From positions 6,407,513 through 6,471,512 of the forward strand of contig JACBWW010000015.1 of assembly GCA_020086605.1 (NCBI GenBank): DNA of 64,000 nt, written 5' to 3'. Below the pieces are notes generated by a model. That model did not search any database, was not told where the DNA came from, and worked only from the letters and a program-made list of their open reading frames with translations. The position numbers and the translations under genes are program-made. The DNA is from Lanius collurio. Lineage: Eukaryota; Chordata; Aves; Passeriformes; Laniidae. Position 1 is the stretch's first letter. Every line of letters starts with the position of its first letter. This document shows, in pieces, positions 13,061-25,300 of the stretch.

Positions 13061-13399
13061 TTCCGCATAGGATGTAACAAGAATTGCTTAGGGTGGAGTT
13101 TTTCAGATTTTCCATGTTCTGGTTTTGCCAGAATACTTTAATATTTTACTGCTTGCATTTCTCTCCCAGCTCTTTCCACCCTCTTCTGGATGGGCACTTC
13201 TTCTGGCCCCAAAAAACATGTGGTGCTTCACAAAACTAAAAATGTGTTTGCCATTAAATATAATGTGTAAAATCTTACAATGCTTTCAGAAAACTAACAC
13301 TCACATACCCAAAATGAGGGGAAAATGGTACCTAATCATACACACAATTCACATTTATTTCACAAGTAATGAGTGTTGTCAGGTTTTTTCTATGTTGAA

Positions 13400-14070
13400 C
13401 AGCCATACCTGAGAGGCACGGCGTTAAAGGGCACATTCACTGCTGACATAAATGGCAACTACGGCCACTTCAGTGAAGTTATCTCCAATTAAGCCAGCCA
13501 TTACATTCACTTCAAGGTATGCAATACATTTTAAATGATAGAAACAAGTCCAGGAAATGCTGAGTACTTCTACGAACCCTCTTTTGTGTGTGACTCCCCC
13601 TGGACTCAGACTCCTTCCCCAAACCCAGTGGTTTTGTGGTAAGTGCCGCCTGAGCAAAACACGGTGATGGTCAGCCCTGTGTCCTGTTTACCGTCGCAAT
13701 TAACAAAGCGGCATTCAGCGAGAGACACCAAAGAGCCTGCTGCACTTAAAGGGCTAAGGAGAGGTGATAACAGCCTTCGCTTCGTTAAGGCTCGCTGCCC
13801 AACTTTACTGAAAATGTAGTGACAGATAAAACATAAATCAACATCCTTATCATTCTGGCTTCCTTGCCTGCCAAATGGGGGTTTAGTTTATCAGCGACCT
13901 GCAGGCCCACTGGCGGCCTTTACACTTACAGCTGGTCAGCGGGGTGGGACAGGGTGGAAGCTAAATGGCTGCTCTAAAACGCCTTGGTGTAAACAACCCG
14001 GAGAAGGACTTCCTTGAACTGCCAGTTACCTGAGTGCGATCCATCTCACTAAAGCGTCTGCCCCAAGAGG
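13400..14070. promoter_or_regulatory. CpG-enriched candidate regulatory element
   Basis: I count about 20 CpG dinucleotides in roughly 670 bases, while neighbouring kilobases of this CpG-depleted window have only a few each. The sequence is complex and not repetitive. It carries several GATA-type cores (GGTGATAACAG, AGATAAAAC, CTTATCATT, GTTTATCAG), an AACAAAG SOX/TCF-like site and TAAAC forkhead-like cores. No TATA box, coding frame or splice pair was identified, so an enhancer or a hypomethylated conserved element is more likely than a gene promoter. Retained CpGs suggest low germline methylation or purifying selection, which is an inference. A GC-rich exon of an unrecognised transcript is the alternative. 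Confidence 0.35.
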
Positions 14071-15439
14071 GGCAGTATCACCAGGAAAGAAAACAAATAA
14101 AAGACACCCAGCATGTTGCAGTGCAGGAGTGGGCCGGGGAATGCTGTCCCCTTGAGGGGGTGAGGGATCCTCAACAAGGTAAGCTCCTTATGGCATTTCT
14201 CAGGAGGCAGGCAAGCAGTTTGGAAAAAAAGGGACTTCACCAGCACTGCCTGCTTCCTCTGCTTTGTGACCAGAATGTACAGCCTTTATGCATATATGTA
14301 TATATGCGTAACGTACAGTGTTTGCTTTGACTCCCTGTGAGCCCCATCATGGGAGCAAGGCTTTAAAAGGCACCAGTATCACCCACAGCTCAGGTCAGGA
14401 CTGTATTGAGGACATATTCATCCACCCTCACAAGCCAGCAGACTTCTCTCCCTGTGTTACACATAGGTTGCTATATGTGTGGGGATTTTAAAAGTATTTG
14501 TCTCAATTCATTGTGTCACCGTTATGTTTGCATTAAATTCAGCTCATAAAACAAAACCCATTTAAACTGGGTCTTGCTCGTGTGGAGGGTATGAGTTTGG
14601 ACAGGGGAGCCCCCAGTTTTTGCTAGTTATGGGACTACACTGATATAATCAGCCTCATGCAAACACTTGGTGAGGATGAAATTAGCATTTTACTGATCTC
14701 AGTGAATTATTTCTCCCTTGAGATCTACTGCAGTAAATAATTTCTTAGGTGCTTAAAGTGAGACAACTCTAATGGTGGGTTTATGTCACTGTCAAAAGGA
14801 GTGTCAAATGCAGGTAGGTTTGACAGACAATAGCACAAGACTTGTGGGGTTTTTTGTAAATAAACCTGAATTTGTTTTAAAAGTGTTCATTTTTCCCATC
14901 CTTTGACTATAGTGAGTCAAGCTACATCATTTCATTTAAACAGCACACTATTCTATATTTCTTTGGGTTTTGCAAGACCCATCTTCTGGCAACAACTCCA
15001 TGGAAAATGATGTGCTGAACACCAGCAAATCACAGGTGGAAAGTGAAGACACAATGTTGCACTCACACAGTTGTGACAAAAAATGCAAAGGTATGCAATG
15101 AACAATGTTATATACAATGGAGCCAAACCTTCTGGGAAAAGAATGTACATTTTATAATGAAATTTTGCTTTCTAACTCTTTTTTTCACAAAGAAACATTT
15201 TCTAAATTTGTTTCAAATACCTGGGATGTAAAGAAAGATATTCTCTTCTTTGCCTACTTGTTTATATAGCAGTGTACTTTGACAAGGTTACGGAAGCAAC
15301 AGCAACACACTTGCACCTATATTTAACCAAAAGTCTCCACAAAAGCTCATATTGTTCATCCTCAGAGTGTACTTAAAAGAATTAGTTAGTCCCCAAGAAG
15401 ACTAAAGAGAAGAGCATGTTTCAATCTAGAGCTACAAGG
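14071..15439. other. Gene-free unique DNA
   Basis: No gene or repeat recognised. The 98-codon plus-strand frame at 14034-14330 overlaps the CpG-enriched block, has no motif, and overlaps an opposite-strand frame of similar length, so it is not called. Confidence 0.5.
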
Positions 15440-15830
15440 AGCTGGACAAGGAGTTTTTTGAAGGAACAGATAGCAAGAGAGTGGTCTCTGGAAAGGACAG
15501 AGATGAGAGCAAAACTCTTCCACTCTCAGTGCACTCCAGGCAGAGAGACAATGGAGTAAAAGAAGTGGCCTGCACAGACAGGACAAGTAGAAGGCATATT
15601 TGGAAATGCAGCAAGTTAATAGGAGTTGCAAAGATGAGAGAGGGCGGGAAAGAGGGTGAGAAGGGAGACAAAGGCAGAAACCAAAGGGGAAATCAAAAAG
15701 AGAAAGACCAAAGCCAGAGGGTATGAAAGCATGAATGAAAGACACAACTGGAGGTAAGAGGGAGAGTGCCACTGTAGAGATGCCAAGGAAAGAGAAGAAA
15801 GGAGAACCAGAATAGAAGGTTGGAAATGTT
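15440..15830. repeat. Purine-rich, strand-asymmetric region
   Basis: The plus strand is dominated by G and A for about 390 bases (AGAGAG, GAAAGA, GGGAAAGAGGG), with few pyrimidine runs. This absence of pyrimidines creates a long minus-strand open frame (15386-15772) rich in Leu, Ser, Phe and Pro, which is an artefact of composition. It is not a perfect tandem repeat. Confidence 0.6.
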
Positions 15831-16289
15831 GGTGAATGTTCTACTTTAGTTAGAAGTTTCCAAACTAGCTCTGCTATAAGCTGTGAATTGTGCTTATAAA
15901 AATGGCTGGCTTTCCTCTAGCTGCTGAAAATAGCCTAAAAACCCACAAATCATCTACTACTACAGCTACCAACTGCTATGAGGCCAAATGTTCGTTTGTT
16001 TAAACACAGAACAAACTAGGTTTGGAAAAGAATCTGCCTATAACATCTGCTGGTATCTTACACCATTCCACACAACAAAACTGACTTTAAGATGGAACCT
16101 TTTTGTTGTTTTCAATTAAAAAAAAAAAAAGCACAAGAAATGAAAATACATTTTTGATGTGACCACACAAAGTCATAAATCTCTAGTGACCAGGTTGTCC
16201 AGGTGACTTGAATTCCTCTCACTTACAGGTTTCATGAGAACATGTCCCTATCATTTTTTCCTCTGCAGTTTATTCATTCATGCAAAATG

Positions 16290-16484
16290 TCTAACGTAGG
16301 ACCCCGCTGTGTTCCAGGGGCTATGGATCACACAGTTTGGAAGAGGCTGTGGTAATGGCCAGAAAATGTTCTTCCTAATGGAGGCCTAGCTGACCACAGG
16401 GTCTGCTGCTGACCACAGACCAGTCAAGCACTACTAAACATGGCCCTTTAGGCTGGAATGCAGGCCACAGTTTGGAAACCACTG
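16290..16484 (-). mobile_element. Degenerate hAT/Charlie-like DNA transposon end
   Basis: On the minus strand the element begins CAGTGGTTTCCAAACTGTGG (rc of 16465-16484), which closely matches the terminal inverted repeat of hAT-Charlie type non-autonomous elements as I know them (CAGTGGTTCCCAAACTGTGG). The following 150 or so bases include a second CCAAACTGTG at about 16332-16341. The opposite terminus and the 8-bp target duplication are not recognisable, so the lower boundary is approximate. No transposase coding remains. It is probably an old fossil. Confidence 0.5.
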
Positions 16485-18050
16485 GGTTATGAAATAAACA
16501 AGATAATATTTTAACCTATACTGTCAAACATGATCATCTTGGAGGACTGTCAGGGCTGAGTAAGAAATAGTGTCTATAGGATTGTCACAGAAGTTTAGTG
16601 GAAATACTGTGAACTGTGTTCTTCTGGAAACCAGCACAAACACAGACAACTGAAAGATAATGGTTATTTTTCATCTACAAAGCCTGTAAAGGTAATTAAG
16701 ATGTTACTATCAGAACTTCTGAGTTTTGCATCATCAAAACCTCCATTAAAAACTAAAATATACATCAATGTTTGATGACCAGCACCTCAAATTATTATTT
16801 CACTTCACACAAGAAATTGTCTCTCTGGATGCATCACAGCCATGACCAGTACCAAACTAATATTTATCAGGCATCTAAGTATGAGAAATTAGTGCCAAAT
16901 AATTCAATATCATGAGTTTGAACACTCATATGTGAACTTTTTGACATAAAAGGTAAGGAAAGAAAAGATTATAAAAAATTAAGACATTTCCTGACAAAGA
17001 CAGAATTACACAATTTTGAAATATAATATTTAACCTTTGGAAAGGCCAAAATTCTTTGGACTGACGCAGAAGCTATAAAGACAGATCTTGCCAAATGTAG
17101 AGTAATTTTTGAAGAATTACTCTTTTTCACAATGCTAATACAAAAATCCTTGGACATAAAACTGAGAACTCTGGAACAGGAAGGAGAAATGATAGATGCT
17201 TTAAAAAACAAGTCTATTCAGAAGCCATTTGTCTGAATTCTGTAATGTCTGCTGACAATAACATATTTTCATCCTTGACTGTATTTTACTAGCTCTTTTC
17301 TTCATGCACAGAGACCAGTATATTTAGTCTCTCAAAATATGTGTTTTAAAAGGGGACAGTGATTGCTTACTTCTACATTTTATAAAAGAAAGGAGAAGAA
17401 AAAGGACACTGAGAAATAATGCAAACATATACCCATAGGGCCACATGTACAAACCTGTTCATACACTTATGTTGAAATTGATTCACACAATTTTGAAGTG
17501 GGTTTAACAGTGGAGTTTTTCCTTTTCTGCAGTATCCCACTTATAGTATAAGGAACTCCATACATATTTGTTTCTGCAGATGGAAATTATGCTCCCTCTG
17601 AAACAGAGCTTCCTATGTAGATTTTCTTTTAGTAGAAACATTAAAAGTAAATAATCCTCTTATTTAACTAAATAACTTCTTTTTGATTTTGTTGCTGTTG
17701 AATTATTAAACCACGAAAAAAGCTAAAGCATTACACAGTAGAAATCAAATTCTGCGATGTAAACTCCAAAAACTTGAGACTTTCTAGGGTGCTTGCATTC
17801 AGCATATGTTGAGGAAAATTCCACACAAATGAAGAATGCTATAAGAGCAAAGAAAAAAAGGAGAGAAACAGGGAGGAAGGAAACAGCAAATACTGAGAAC
17901 ACAACATCTGTAAAATACACCAACAATTCCAAGCTTGCAGTGGACTGTCACTGCACACGCAATGAGGAAATTTCATTTAAAAGTTACAAAAATGACCTTG
18001 CTTTGAACCAAGTGAATGTGATTATTTCTGAACTGAACGGAAAGTAAAGA
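16485..18050. other. Gene-free unique AT-rich DNA
   Basis: No gene recognised. The plus-strand frame at 17793-18047 is Lys/Arg/Glu/Thr rich because of A-rich DNA, and an antisense frame overlaps it. Neither resembles a known family. Confidence 0.55.
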
Positions 18051-18059
18051 AGTTTGGAT

Positions 18060-18620
18060 TAAACGTTTTACCAGTGCCAATGTCCCAGAACTTTCTTTGG
18101 CTCTATATTCTCTTTTCCTATGTTTGTCAGCTGAATTTAATGTTCTCTTCTTTTTGTCTTCTGGTCTCTTTGACCTTAATGTGACATTTTAGTTGGGTGA
18201 TTAATTACTATTAAATGGCACTGCATTTATTAAATGGAGTCCTTGTCTGTGTAAGAGCACAGTCACAATGCAACGATTCAGTTTGATAAGCTTAAATATA
18301 CACAGTTAGATGTGGTAATATCTAATTTGTCAAGGATCTTGTGGCTAGCTTTTCTGCCACACAGCTAGAGAGAAGATGTGATTGCACAAAAAGCTTAATA
18401 TTCTGAGCTTAAATGTTCTCAGTAAATTGATCTTCTCCATCATGTAATCTTATTTCAGAGTGTGCAGGAGACAGCAAAGTTCCACACAAGCCTAAGTTGC
18501 CTTAATAATAGGCCTGAGGGTTCCTGACCATAGAAATAAAAGCTATGTGACAAGATTTGTGTGTCTCTTTTCAGCAGACAACAGCTGACTCGCCTTGCCA
18601 GAAGCTTTCTTCCTGGGTTA
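18060..18620. promoter_or_regulatory. Candidate conserved non-coding element
   Basis: Unique, low-repeat sequence with clustered homeodomain-like cores (GGTGATTAATTACTATTAAATGG at about 18196-18218), repeated TTAAATGG, and a TTTGATAAGC GATA-like site. The texture resembles vertebrate non-coding enhancers. No alignment is available, so this is a guess from motif clustering. Confidence 0.2.
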
Positions 18621-21290
18621 ATTGAATAAAAAGAACGAATGTCAGTAAAAGGATGAAAAGTTCATTGAGAAAGAAAAGACACATCTATAGTTTGAACATC
18701 TAAGTGCAGAAGAGATTGTGAATATTTAGCTTAGTAAGTGAAACACCAGCACCTAACCTTGTAATCAGCCACGTTACTATTCTGTCAACTATATTCTCCC
18801 AACATTCTTTACTCTGAACACTGCTTTACTCTTTGCTTATCTAACAGCTGATTTGGAACTTTTTTCCAGACTGCAATGAATCATCAAAGCAAAACTTCTT
18901 GCAAGCAAAAGGTTGCTTTTAACATCTGCTGGGAAAAAAATTCAGGCCGAACAAAATAATGTGAGGGAGAGTTTCACAAAAAGCTCAGGAGTTTTGGGTA
19001 CTCATGGGAAAGACAGCAGCTGGGGCTGGTTCCTGCCTGTTTCTTATATCAATTCTTTTCCCTTTTGGTTAAACCCAACTAGGCCAGCAAGAAGAATAAC
19101 AGAAGTTTTTCTCAGGTTTCACTCTCAGGCCTCATGTCTGCCACTTTCCAAAACGTGCATTCTTCCTCCTGCGGTCAGTGTCTGTCTTTATAATTCATTC
19201 CTGCTCCACACAAAACAGCTAGAAATTAAAACAAAAAGATGAAATGGATCAGGTTAATATAAAAAATAAGAGGCCTTCCACCTTATCTCAAACCTGCAGA
19301 TAGCTTCTCACAGTGCAAATTGTAAATGCTGTAAGAGAGGAGACACTCATCTGAATTTAGGGGTTTACAGAGATACTGTGGAGTTGTGGGCAAAGTTTGG
19401 GTATGCATCTTCAGACCTTCTTTAGATCTGAGATGAATACCTTCATAACAGCCACAGTGGCACTCCAGATGCAGACCTTCACCAGAGACACATTTACACA
19501 TGGTAAGGGAACAGCTCCCACATTTCTGCTGGAAAAGAGTATCACGAAACTATACTATAGTGGCATCCCCTTTGCATGGTGGAGACTTAAGCTGAACTCC
19601 ATGCACAAGAAGATACTTGAGCTTGTGTGTTCTGCAGGTTGGCAGACACTGTGCCATCTGGAGACTTCGAAATAACCCTGCCTTGAGGCCAAACAACAGT
19701 AGTGAAGTGAATCTAAATGAACCAAGAAGGCCATAATCTTGACTACCTCTAACAGGATTATGTTGTTGTCTTGACTACTGATGACAGTCTTATGATAAGA
19801 TTGCACAAGAAAAACATTCTTACAATTCTCATTAAGGATTAAACCAGCACATTCCCAGTTGGTCCTGCATAGATTTGTTCACCCCTATCTTCCATTATCA
19901 GCAACAGGAAAAGAGGCACATTCATGTTGCCTAGAATCTTATGGACTCAGGATTACAGGCAGGAAGATGCACCAGGTGTGTGCTTTAGCAGGCTCAAAAT
20001 ATTAATCTCCTCAACGTCCTGGATGCTAGACATAAGTCAGGAACTTATTCCTGAAAATTTTATAGAAATTATGTTCAAATACAAAAAATGGCATTTTAGT
20101 CTGGACATAGAATCTACCTTAAAAACACCTGATATCTACCTTCCTTGCAGAAATATATTTTCATTGGTCTAATTTTCTGGTTTTAGGACACAAAACAAAG
20201 GCAGTTAGCAATTTGTCTCCATGATCTTCAGAACAAATTTCTAGAAAACAATGAGCAACTTCGAAAATACTATTTATTCTCAAAAATAGTGTAACTTTTT
20301 TCAAGTGTCAGATTTTTCTGCTTCTAGGACCAATTTAAACTTACTTTATATGATTAATAAAAACTGGTTAATAGCAACACAATACATTTCAAGCTTATCT
20401 AAATGAAATGTTTAATGTATTGATCCAAAGGAAAATTTTGTTTCAAGGAAGTCTCAGAAATATTAAGAAAGATTTTACAAGTCACAAAATTCCTTTTTAA
20501 ACAACTCTTAAACTTTCAGTTTGTTAGATGATGAAATATTATCTCCACTAGAGCTTTTATGGTATTTCAAACTATTGATAAAACATACACAGAGAATTTA
20601 CTGTCTGTGAAAGACGTGGTAAGCTAAGGTTTCTGATCACTTAAAATATAGGAAAAAGTTCCTTCTGTTCAAATCAAAAGACATACTATTTAGTGGAGAT
20701 TAAACTAAAAGCATACTCTAACATACACTTCTTTCTGTATGCAAAGCATAAACCCCCACAGAATCATAGTATAAACTGCTGATTGGCATGCTAATTTTCA
20801 AGTCATAGTTTAATGGTCTCTTCTGTGCAGGCAAGCAATCAGGGAAATAACTGTAAAGAGTCTGTAAAATGGAGGAGTATAATATTATATGACAACACAC
20901 CAGTAATGGTTTCAAATTACAAACAAATCTGGGCAGGGGAAAAAAGCCTTCTCCCCCTTTTCCCAAACACATGCACAATTTCCTATAGAAGAAAAATAGG
21001 AGAAATAAATGCACTGCTTGGTCTTTCTCAAAGGTATATCAAATGCTGATTAATTCTGAGTATTCTGAATTGTAATGTGACCATCAGAGCAAAATGTGGC
21101 CTTACACTGCTTTCCTGTAACTCAAAGGGCAGTACAAAAGTGACTGTGTTGAAAGAATTATAGCCAAGGACATAACTGTAATGAAGTATTATCACAGACA
21201 TATAATATTATCAAAATATCTAACTCTACACATGTCAACAGTCACCCAATGTGATTAGAGGCAGATCTGGTTTTCAGTTTAGGTGAAAGT
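18621..21290. other. Gene-free unique AT-rich DNA
   Basis: No gene, known transposon or tandem repeat recognised. Several open frames of 70-110 codons overlap one another on opposite strands and have no motif. Confidence 0.55.
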
Positions 21291-21865
21291 AGGCAGTTGT
21301 TTACACTGGCAGATCAGGGGGGAAAGGAAGGAAATTAAATGCCCCCATACAGGGTGCCATGGCCTCACTGCCTGTTCTGAGGGCCCTGAGAGAAAGACAG
21401 GCAGGGACAGGAGCTGTGCGCCCCACCATCATCAGATCAGCTTGGAGAAGGAGCAGAAGGTTAATGCTTCCCTGCCCACCAGTTCCTAGTAAATCTGCTC
21501 CCTCCCAATAAATCCCTGCTTTATTTCTCCAGTCCTTCACATTTACCTCTGGGGATGAGGCAGGAAACAGAACAACCCTCTGCCCACCACCATCTCCACA
21601 CTGGTGGTGGCTCCCTGGAGACCACAGCCAATTCCTTTCAATCCCCTTCCCTGACAGCTGCACCAACCCAGAAAAGGTTTGTGGCAAGTCCCCAGGCCTG
21701 GTGACCTGCTCCCAGACTTGTGTCTTCTCTCAGAAGCTGCCAGGCTTTTCCCAAAAATTATTTTTGTGTCCTTTGCCCAGTGGGTTCCCCTGGCAAGGCC
21801 TTGCCTACAAGCCTGGGTGTTGATACACCAAGCAGACAGTAATAAAGTGAAACACAGCAACCATT
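21291..21865. other. GC-richer unique patch
   Basis: Locally higher G and C, with antiparallel frames of 128 (21301-21687), 105 (21543-21860) and 68 codons that overlap in space. Mutual antisense overlap without any domain suggests compositional open frames rather than exons. No repeat family recognised. Confidence 0.45.
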
Positions 21866-21869
21866 AAGC

Positions 21870-22300
21870 ATGGCTAAAGGTGAGCATGTCTGCTGTCAGA
21901 TTAGAGCCCCTCTGAACTGCAGCCTTATACAACTGTCCTCTACGCCTATTATTTATGAGGTGAACTGAGGATATGACAGCCTCGTCTCCAGATGTGACAG
22001 AAAAAGCACATTGCTCTCTTTGAACCTTGCAAAAATGTGGAAGCTTTCTTGCACTCCTTTCAGCATAGGCCCGCTCCAAGAACCATATTGACTTGTAATA
22101 GCTTCTGTTTATGCAGTGCAATGAGCTGAGGTCAGTGGGAAAGTGTCAGCTGCAGCGTATGACTTTGCTTTCACTGCATCATGGAACTTGGCACGGCCTC
22201 GCAGTGACAGATAACAAACTGCATTCTATAGCTTTCAAAACCCTCAAAGGATATGTGGCTGGGAAAGGCTTGCAAATGCCTTCTCTTGATTAATAGTCAC
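21870..22300. promoter_or_regulatory. Candidate conserved non-coding element
   Basis: Complex unique sequence containing GATA-like sites (CAGATAACAAAC), an E-box-like CAGCTG, and GTCATAGG/GACTTG blocks, with several CpGs. Selected on texture only. No gene or repeat fits the interval. Confidence 0.18.
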
Positions 22301-25300
22301 AAAACTGAAGTGATCATAATTTAGTCCTCGCAAGGAGATGTACTTCTTTCCAGCAGCAATAAAGAAAGACACGAAAGTCTACAAACCTACACAACATAAA
22401 GAAATTGTCTTTAAAGAAATTCACAGTCATCATGCCAGACACTAAATGAATTATTTCTCTCATTTCTTGTCTCACCACAGTTTCCTCCCACTTGGACACA
22501 CATGTTAGGCATTCAGTTAACCTCAAGCATAGCTCTCCTGGCCCTATCGCTGTATCTGCACTCCCCATCAGGAGGGTATGCTAGCCCACATTTTTGCAAT
22601 GTAAAAAGAGTGACATCATTTCTTTTCTTAAAGTAGCTTGTCTGTAAGAACACTTCAGCTGTACTCAGCTCGGCTCAGTCCCAGAATATGCTTGTTCCTG
22701 TGCACTTCCCCATCCTGCGCTCAGCACAGTGTTCAGAGCTGCTCTGACTCACGGCTCTGTGCTCTATACCCCATTCTGAACCTCTCAGCTGCATTTGCTT
22801 CCCCATCTATAACTTTCATCGACCTTCTGCTCTTGCACTGCACTTCCTGAGAAGTGTTTTGTTCATGGACCCAGCGGAGGAATATGTTATGACAATGGAG
22901 TTTTAAGGAAAGCTTTTTGTTTTGTTGTGTCATGCACTTTATCCATCCCATTTTGTCATCTGGTGGTTTTCCTTTCTTGTTCTAGCACATATTTCATTGC
23001 TAAAGCTATTTCACAAGCAGCCTTGGAAGTCAATCCTTTTTCAGATAACAATTTTTTTCAGCTGATCCACCTTCCTATCTACTTCCAAATCCATCACAGA
23101 GTGCTTTATTTGGCTACAGTCCTGCATTGTATAGTGGAATATTTATAGAATAAGTTACAATGCCATGATAATCTGAATGAATGACAGAATTTTTTAATCT
23201 TCTTTTACTTTCTTTCCAGTCAGAAAATTCAGCTTGGGATACTAACACTGAACTTCACTGACTGTGTAGAAATTAAAAGCTAAAAAACCTCACGTTACAC
23301 AGGACCTTCATTTGGGAAAAAGTTACCTTTTTTATTTCAGGAAAATTTGAATTTTAAATGGTTTGATTTTTTTTTTTATAAGTGGCCTTTCTGATGTTTT
23401 ACACTTTCAAGAGAATATGTTATAAAAATAAAAATGGATTAATTTCTTGCTACAGAGCCTCTGGTCACTTTTTGGAATCTCATGCTACAAAGTGCCATCA
23501 TTCTGATTTCACTGAAAGAATTTCATCTGCATTTCACAGCCTTCCCCATTTATTGTTTGGTCTCCTCTTAACTGAACTGCCTTTCATATTGGGTTAACAA
23601 GCTTCAGTGAAATTTCTCTTCTTTCCTGCATCCTGATAATATATACAAGTAACATGTGGCTTAAGGTCTAGAAAAAGTTTTTGATTAAAACCAAGTGTTA
23701 GAATTATACTGTCTTTGGGTTTCCTCATGTTTCCTGACTTTTTTGTGTCCACAGCAAAAAATTTGTTGAGAGCACAAACTTTATTGTTAATGGGATATTG
23801 TAAATGCCTTGATACACAAACTATTTGTTTTGTTGCTTATTATAAGAGTACTGTGATGGATGTGCAGTTTTAGGAGATTGATTGTAGGAATGGGAAATGT
23901 TTATACTTTTATAGATATCTCTGATTATGAAATTACTGTTGAAGTAGGGTAAAATAAATACTATGTTTGCTGCCTTTTTTCTTCTTTCACAACATGGATT
24001 TTGTTTTAAACAGGAAAACAGAGCAAAATCCTGAAAGTAGGTTGCATAATCTAGTGTGCTATATTTGCTTTCTGATAACCTTCGCCAACATCTAAAAGTA
24101 ACATCTGACTTTTAATGACAGCCACTGTTCATGTTATACCTACAAATTTCCTTCTTGAAAGAGCTGGTCCTCTTACTGTTGAGATACCACTGCTTCTGCA
24201 TTTGCAAGAACAGAGTGGGTGTAGCTGGCCTGGATTCAGTTCTTACATAGCGTCTGCGAGGATTTAAACACATCAAAGTGTCAGCTAGATCGAATGAGCC
24301 AGAATCCATTTTAGAGTAATTGAAAGTTTGATTTCCATTTGCCCAAATCTCTATTTATTTTAACTTCGCTAAAATTTCCTCGGGATTATAAAATTAATCA
24401 CAGTCTTGTTATCTTTCCCTCTTTGCACCCTCTCAGTGACAGCAGACTCTGAAATGTTTCTTGCAAAAATGTCAACCCTAAAAACCTGCTTTTTGCAGCA
24501 AAACAGTAGGACCATCTTATATGGAAATTCCTGATTTTCCATGTTCAAATGGATACAATTCCTGTTTATTCCTCAACTTTCAATAGTAATAAGAAAGCCA
24601 GGAGGAATGTCTCTCCCAGATGCCTTTGAACTGATTAAAAAACAAATCACATTTACCCTGAAGTAATTTAAGAAAAACTTAATTTTACTTTTTTGATCCT
24701 ACCATATGTTTTCAGGACTATGACATCACCTGAAGAGCTTTCTTTCATTAAAATCTTGTTGCATTTTTTGAGATGAGATTTACATCTGTCCAGATTTAGA
24801 GAACACAAGGCTGATCCAGACTCTATGTCCATTCTTTTCTTCCAGAAAAGCATTTAAAGACCAGAGGATTACTTTAGTAGCATTTACATCACACTGCTCA
24901 GATGCTTCCTATTGTTCATCTGTTGCTTCCTATACTGTATTTCCCCTTTAAGAGCACACGCACCCAACAGGATGTTTCTACAAAATCCTCTGAATGTCAA
25001 TTCTAAACTCTCTTGATTGCTATGAAAAAGAGATAAAATAACTGGATCTTTATTCAATTATTCTTATTTTAGGGAGTGTATGGAAACAGACCTTCATAAC
25101 GAGGGGACTAGCTGAAGGCTGACCCCAGAGTGAAGTCTGAAATTGTCTTTCTTGATCTCACATATAAAGACTTAGTAACATTTTTAATAGTCCACTTAAC
25201 AAGTATAATGTTCAGTAGGATTTATATTTGTATTTATTTTGAAAATAGTTATCTATATTCCAATATCAAGTTTATGCTTTGCCTGTCTTCAAGGTCCCTG

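Noticed and set aside
15386..15772. 128-codon minus-strand Leu/Ser/Pro-rich frame resembling a membrane protein
   Set aside because: Hydrophobic look is produced by the complement of a purine-rich tract, and two overlapping frames share the same origin.
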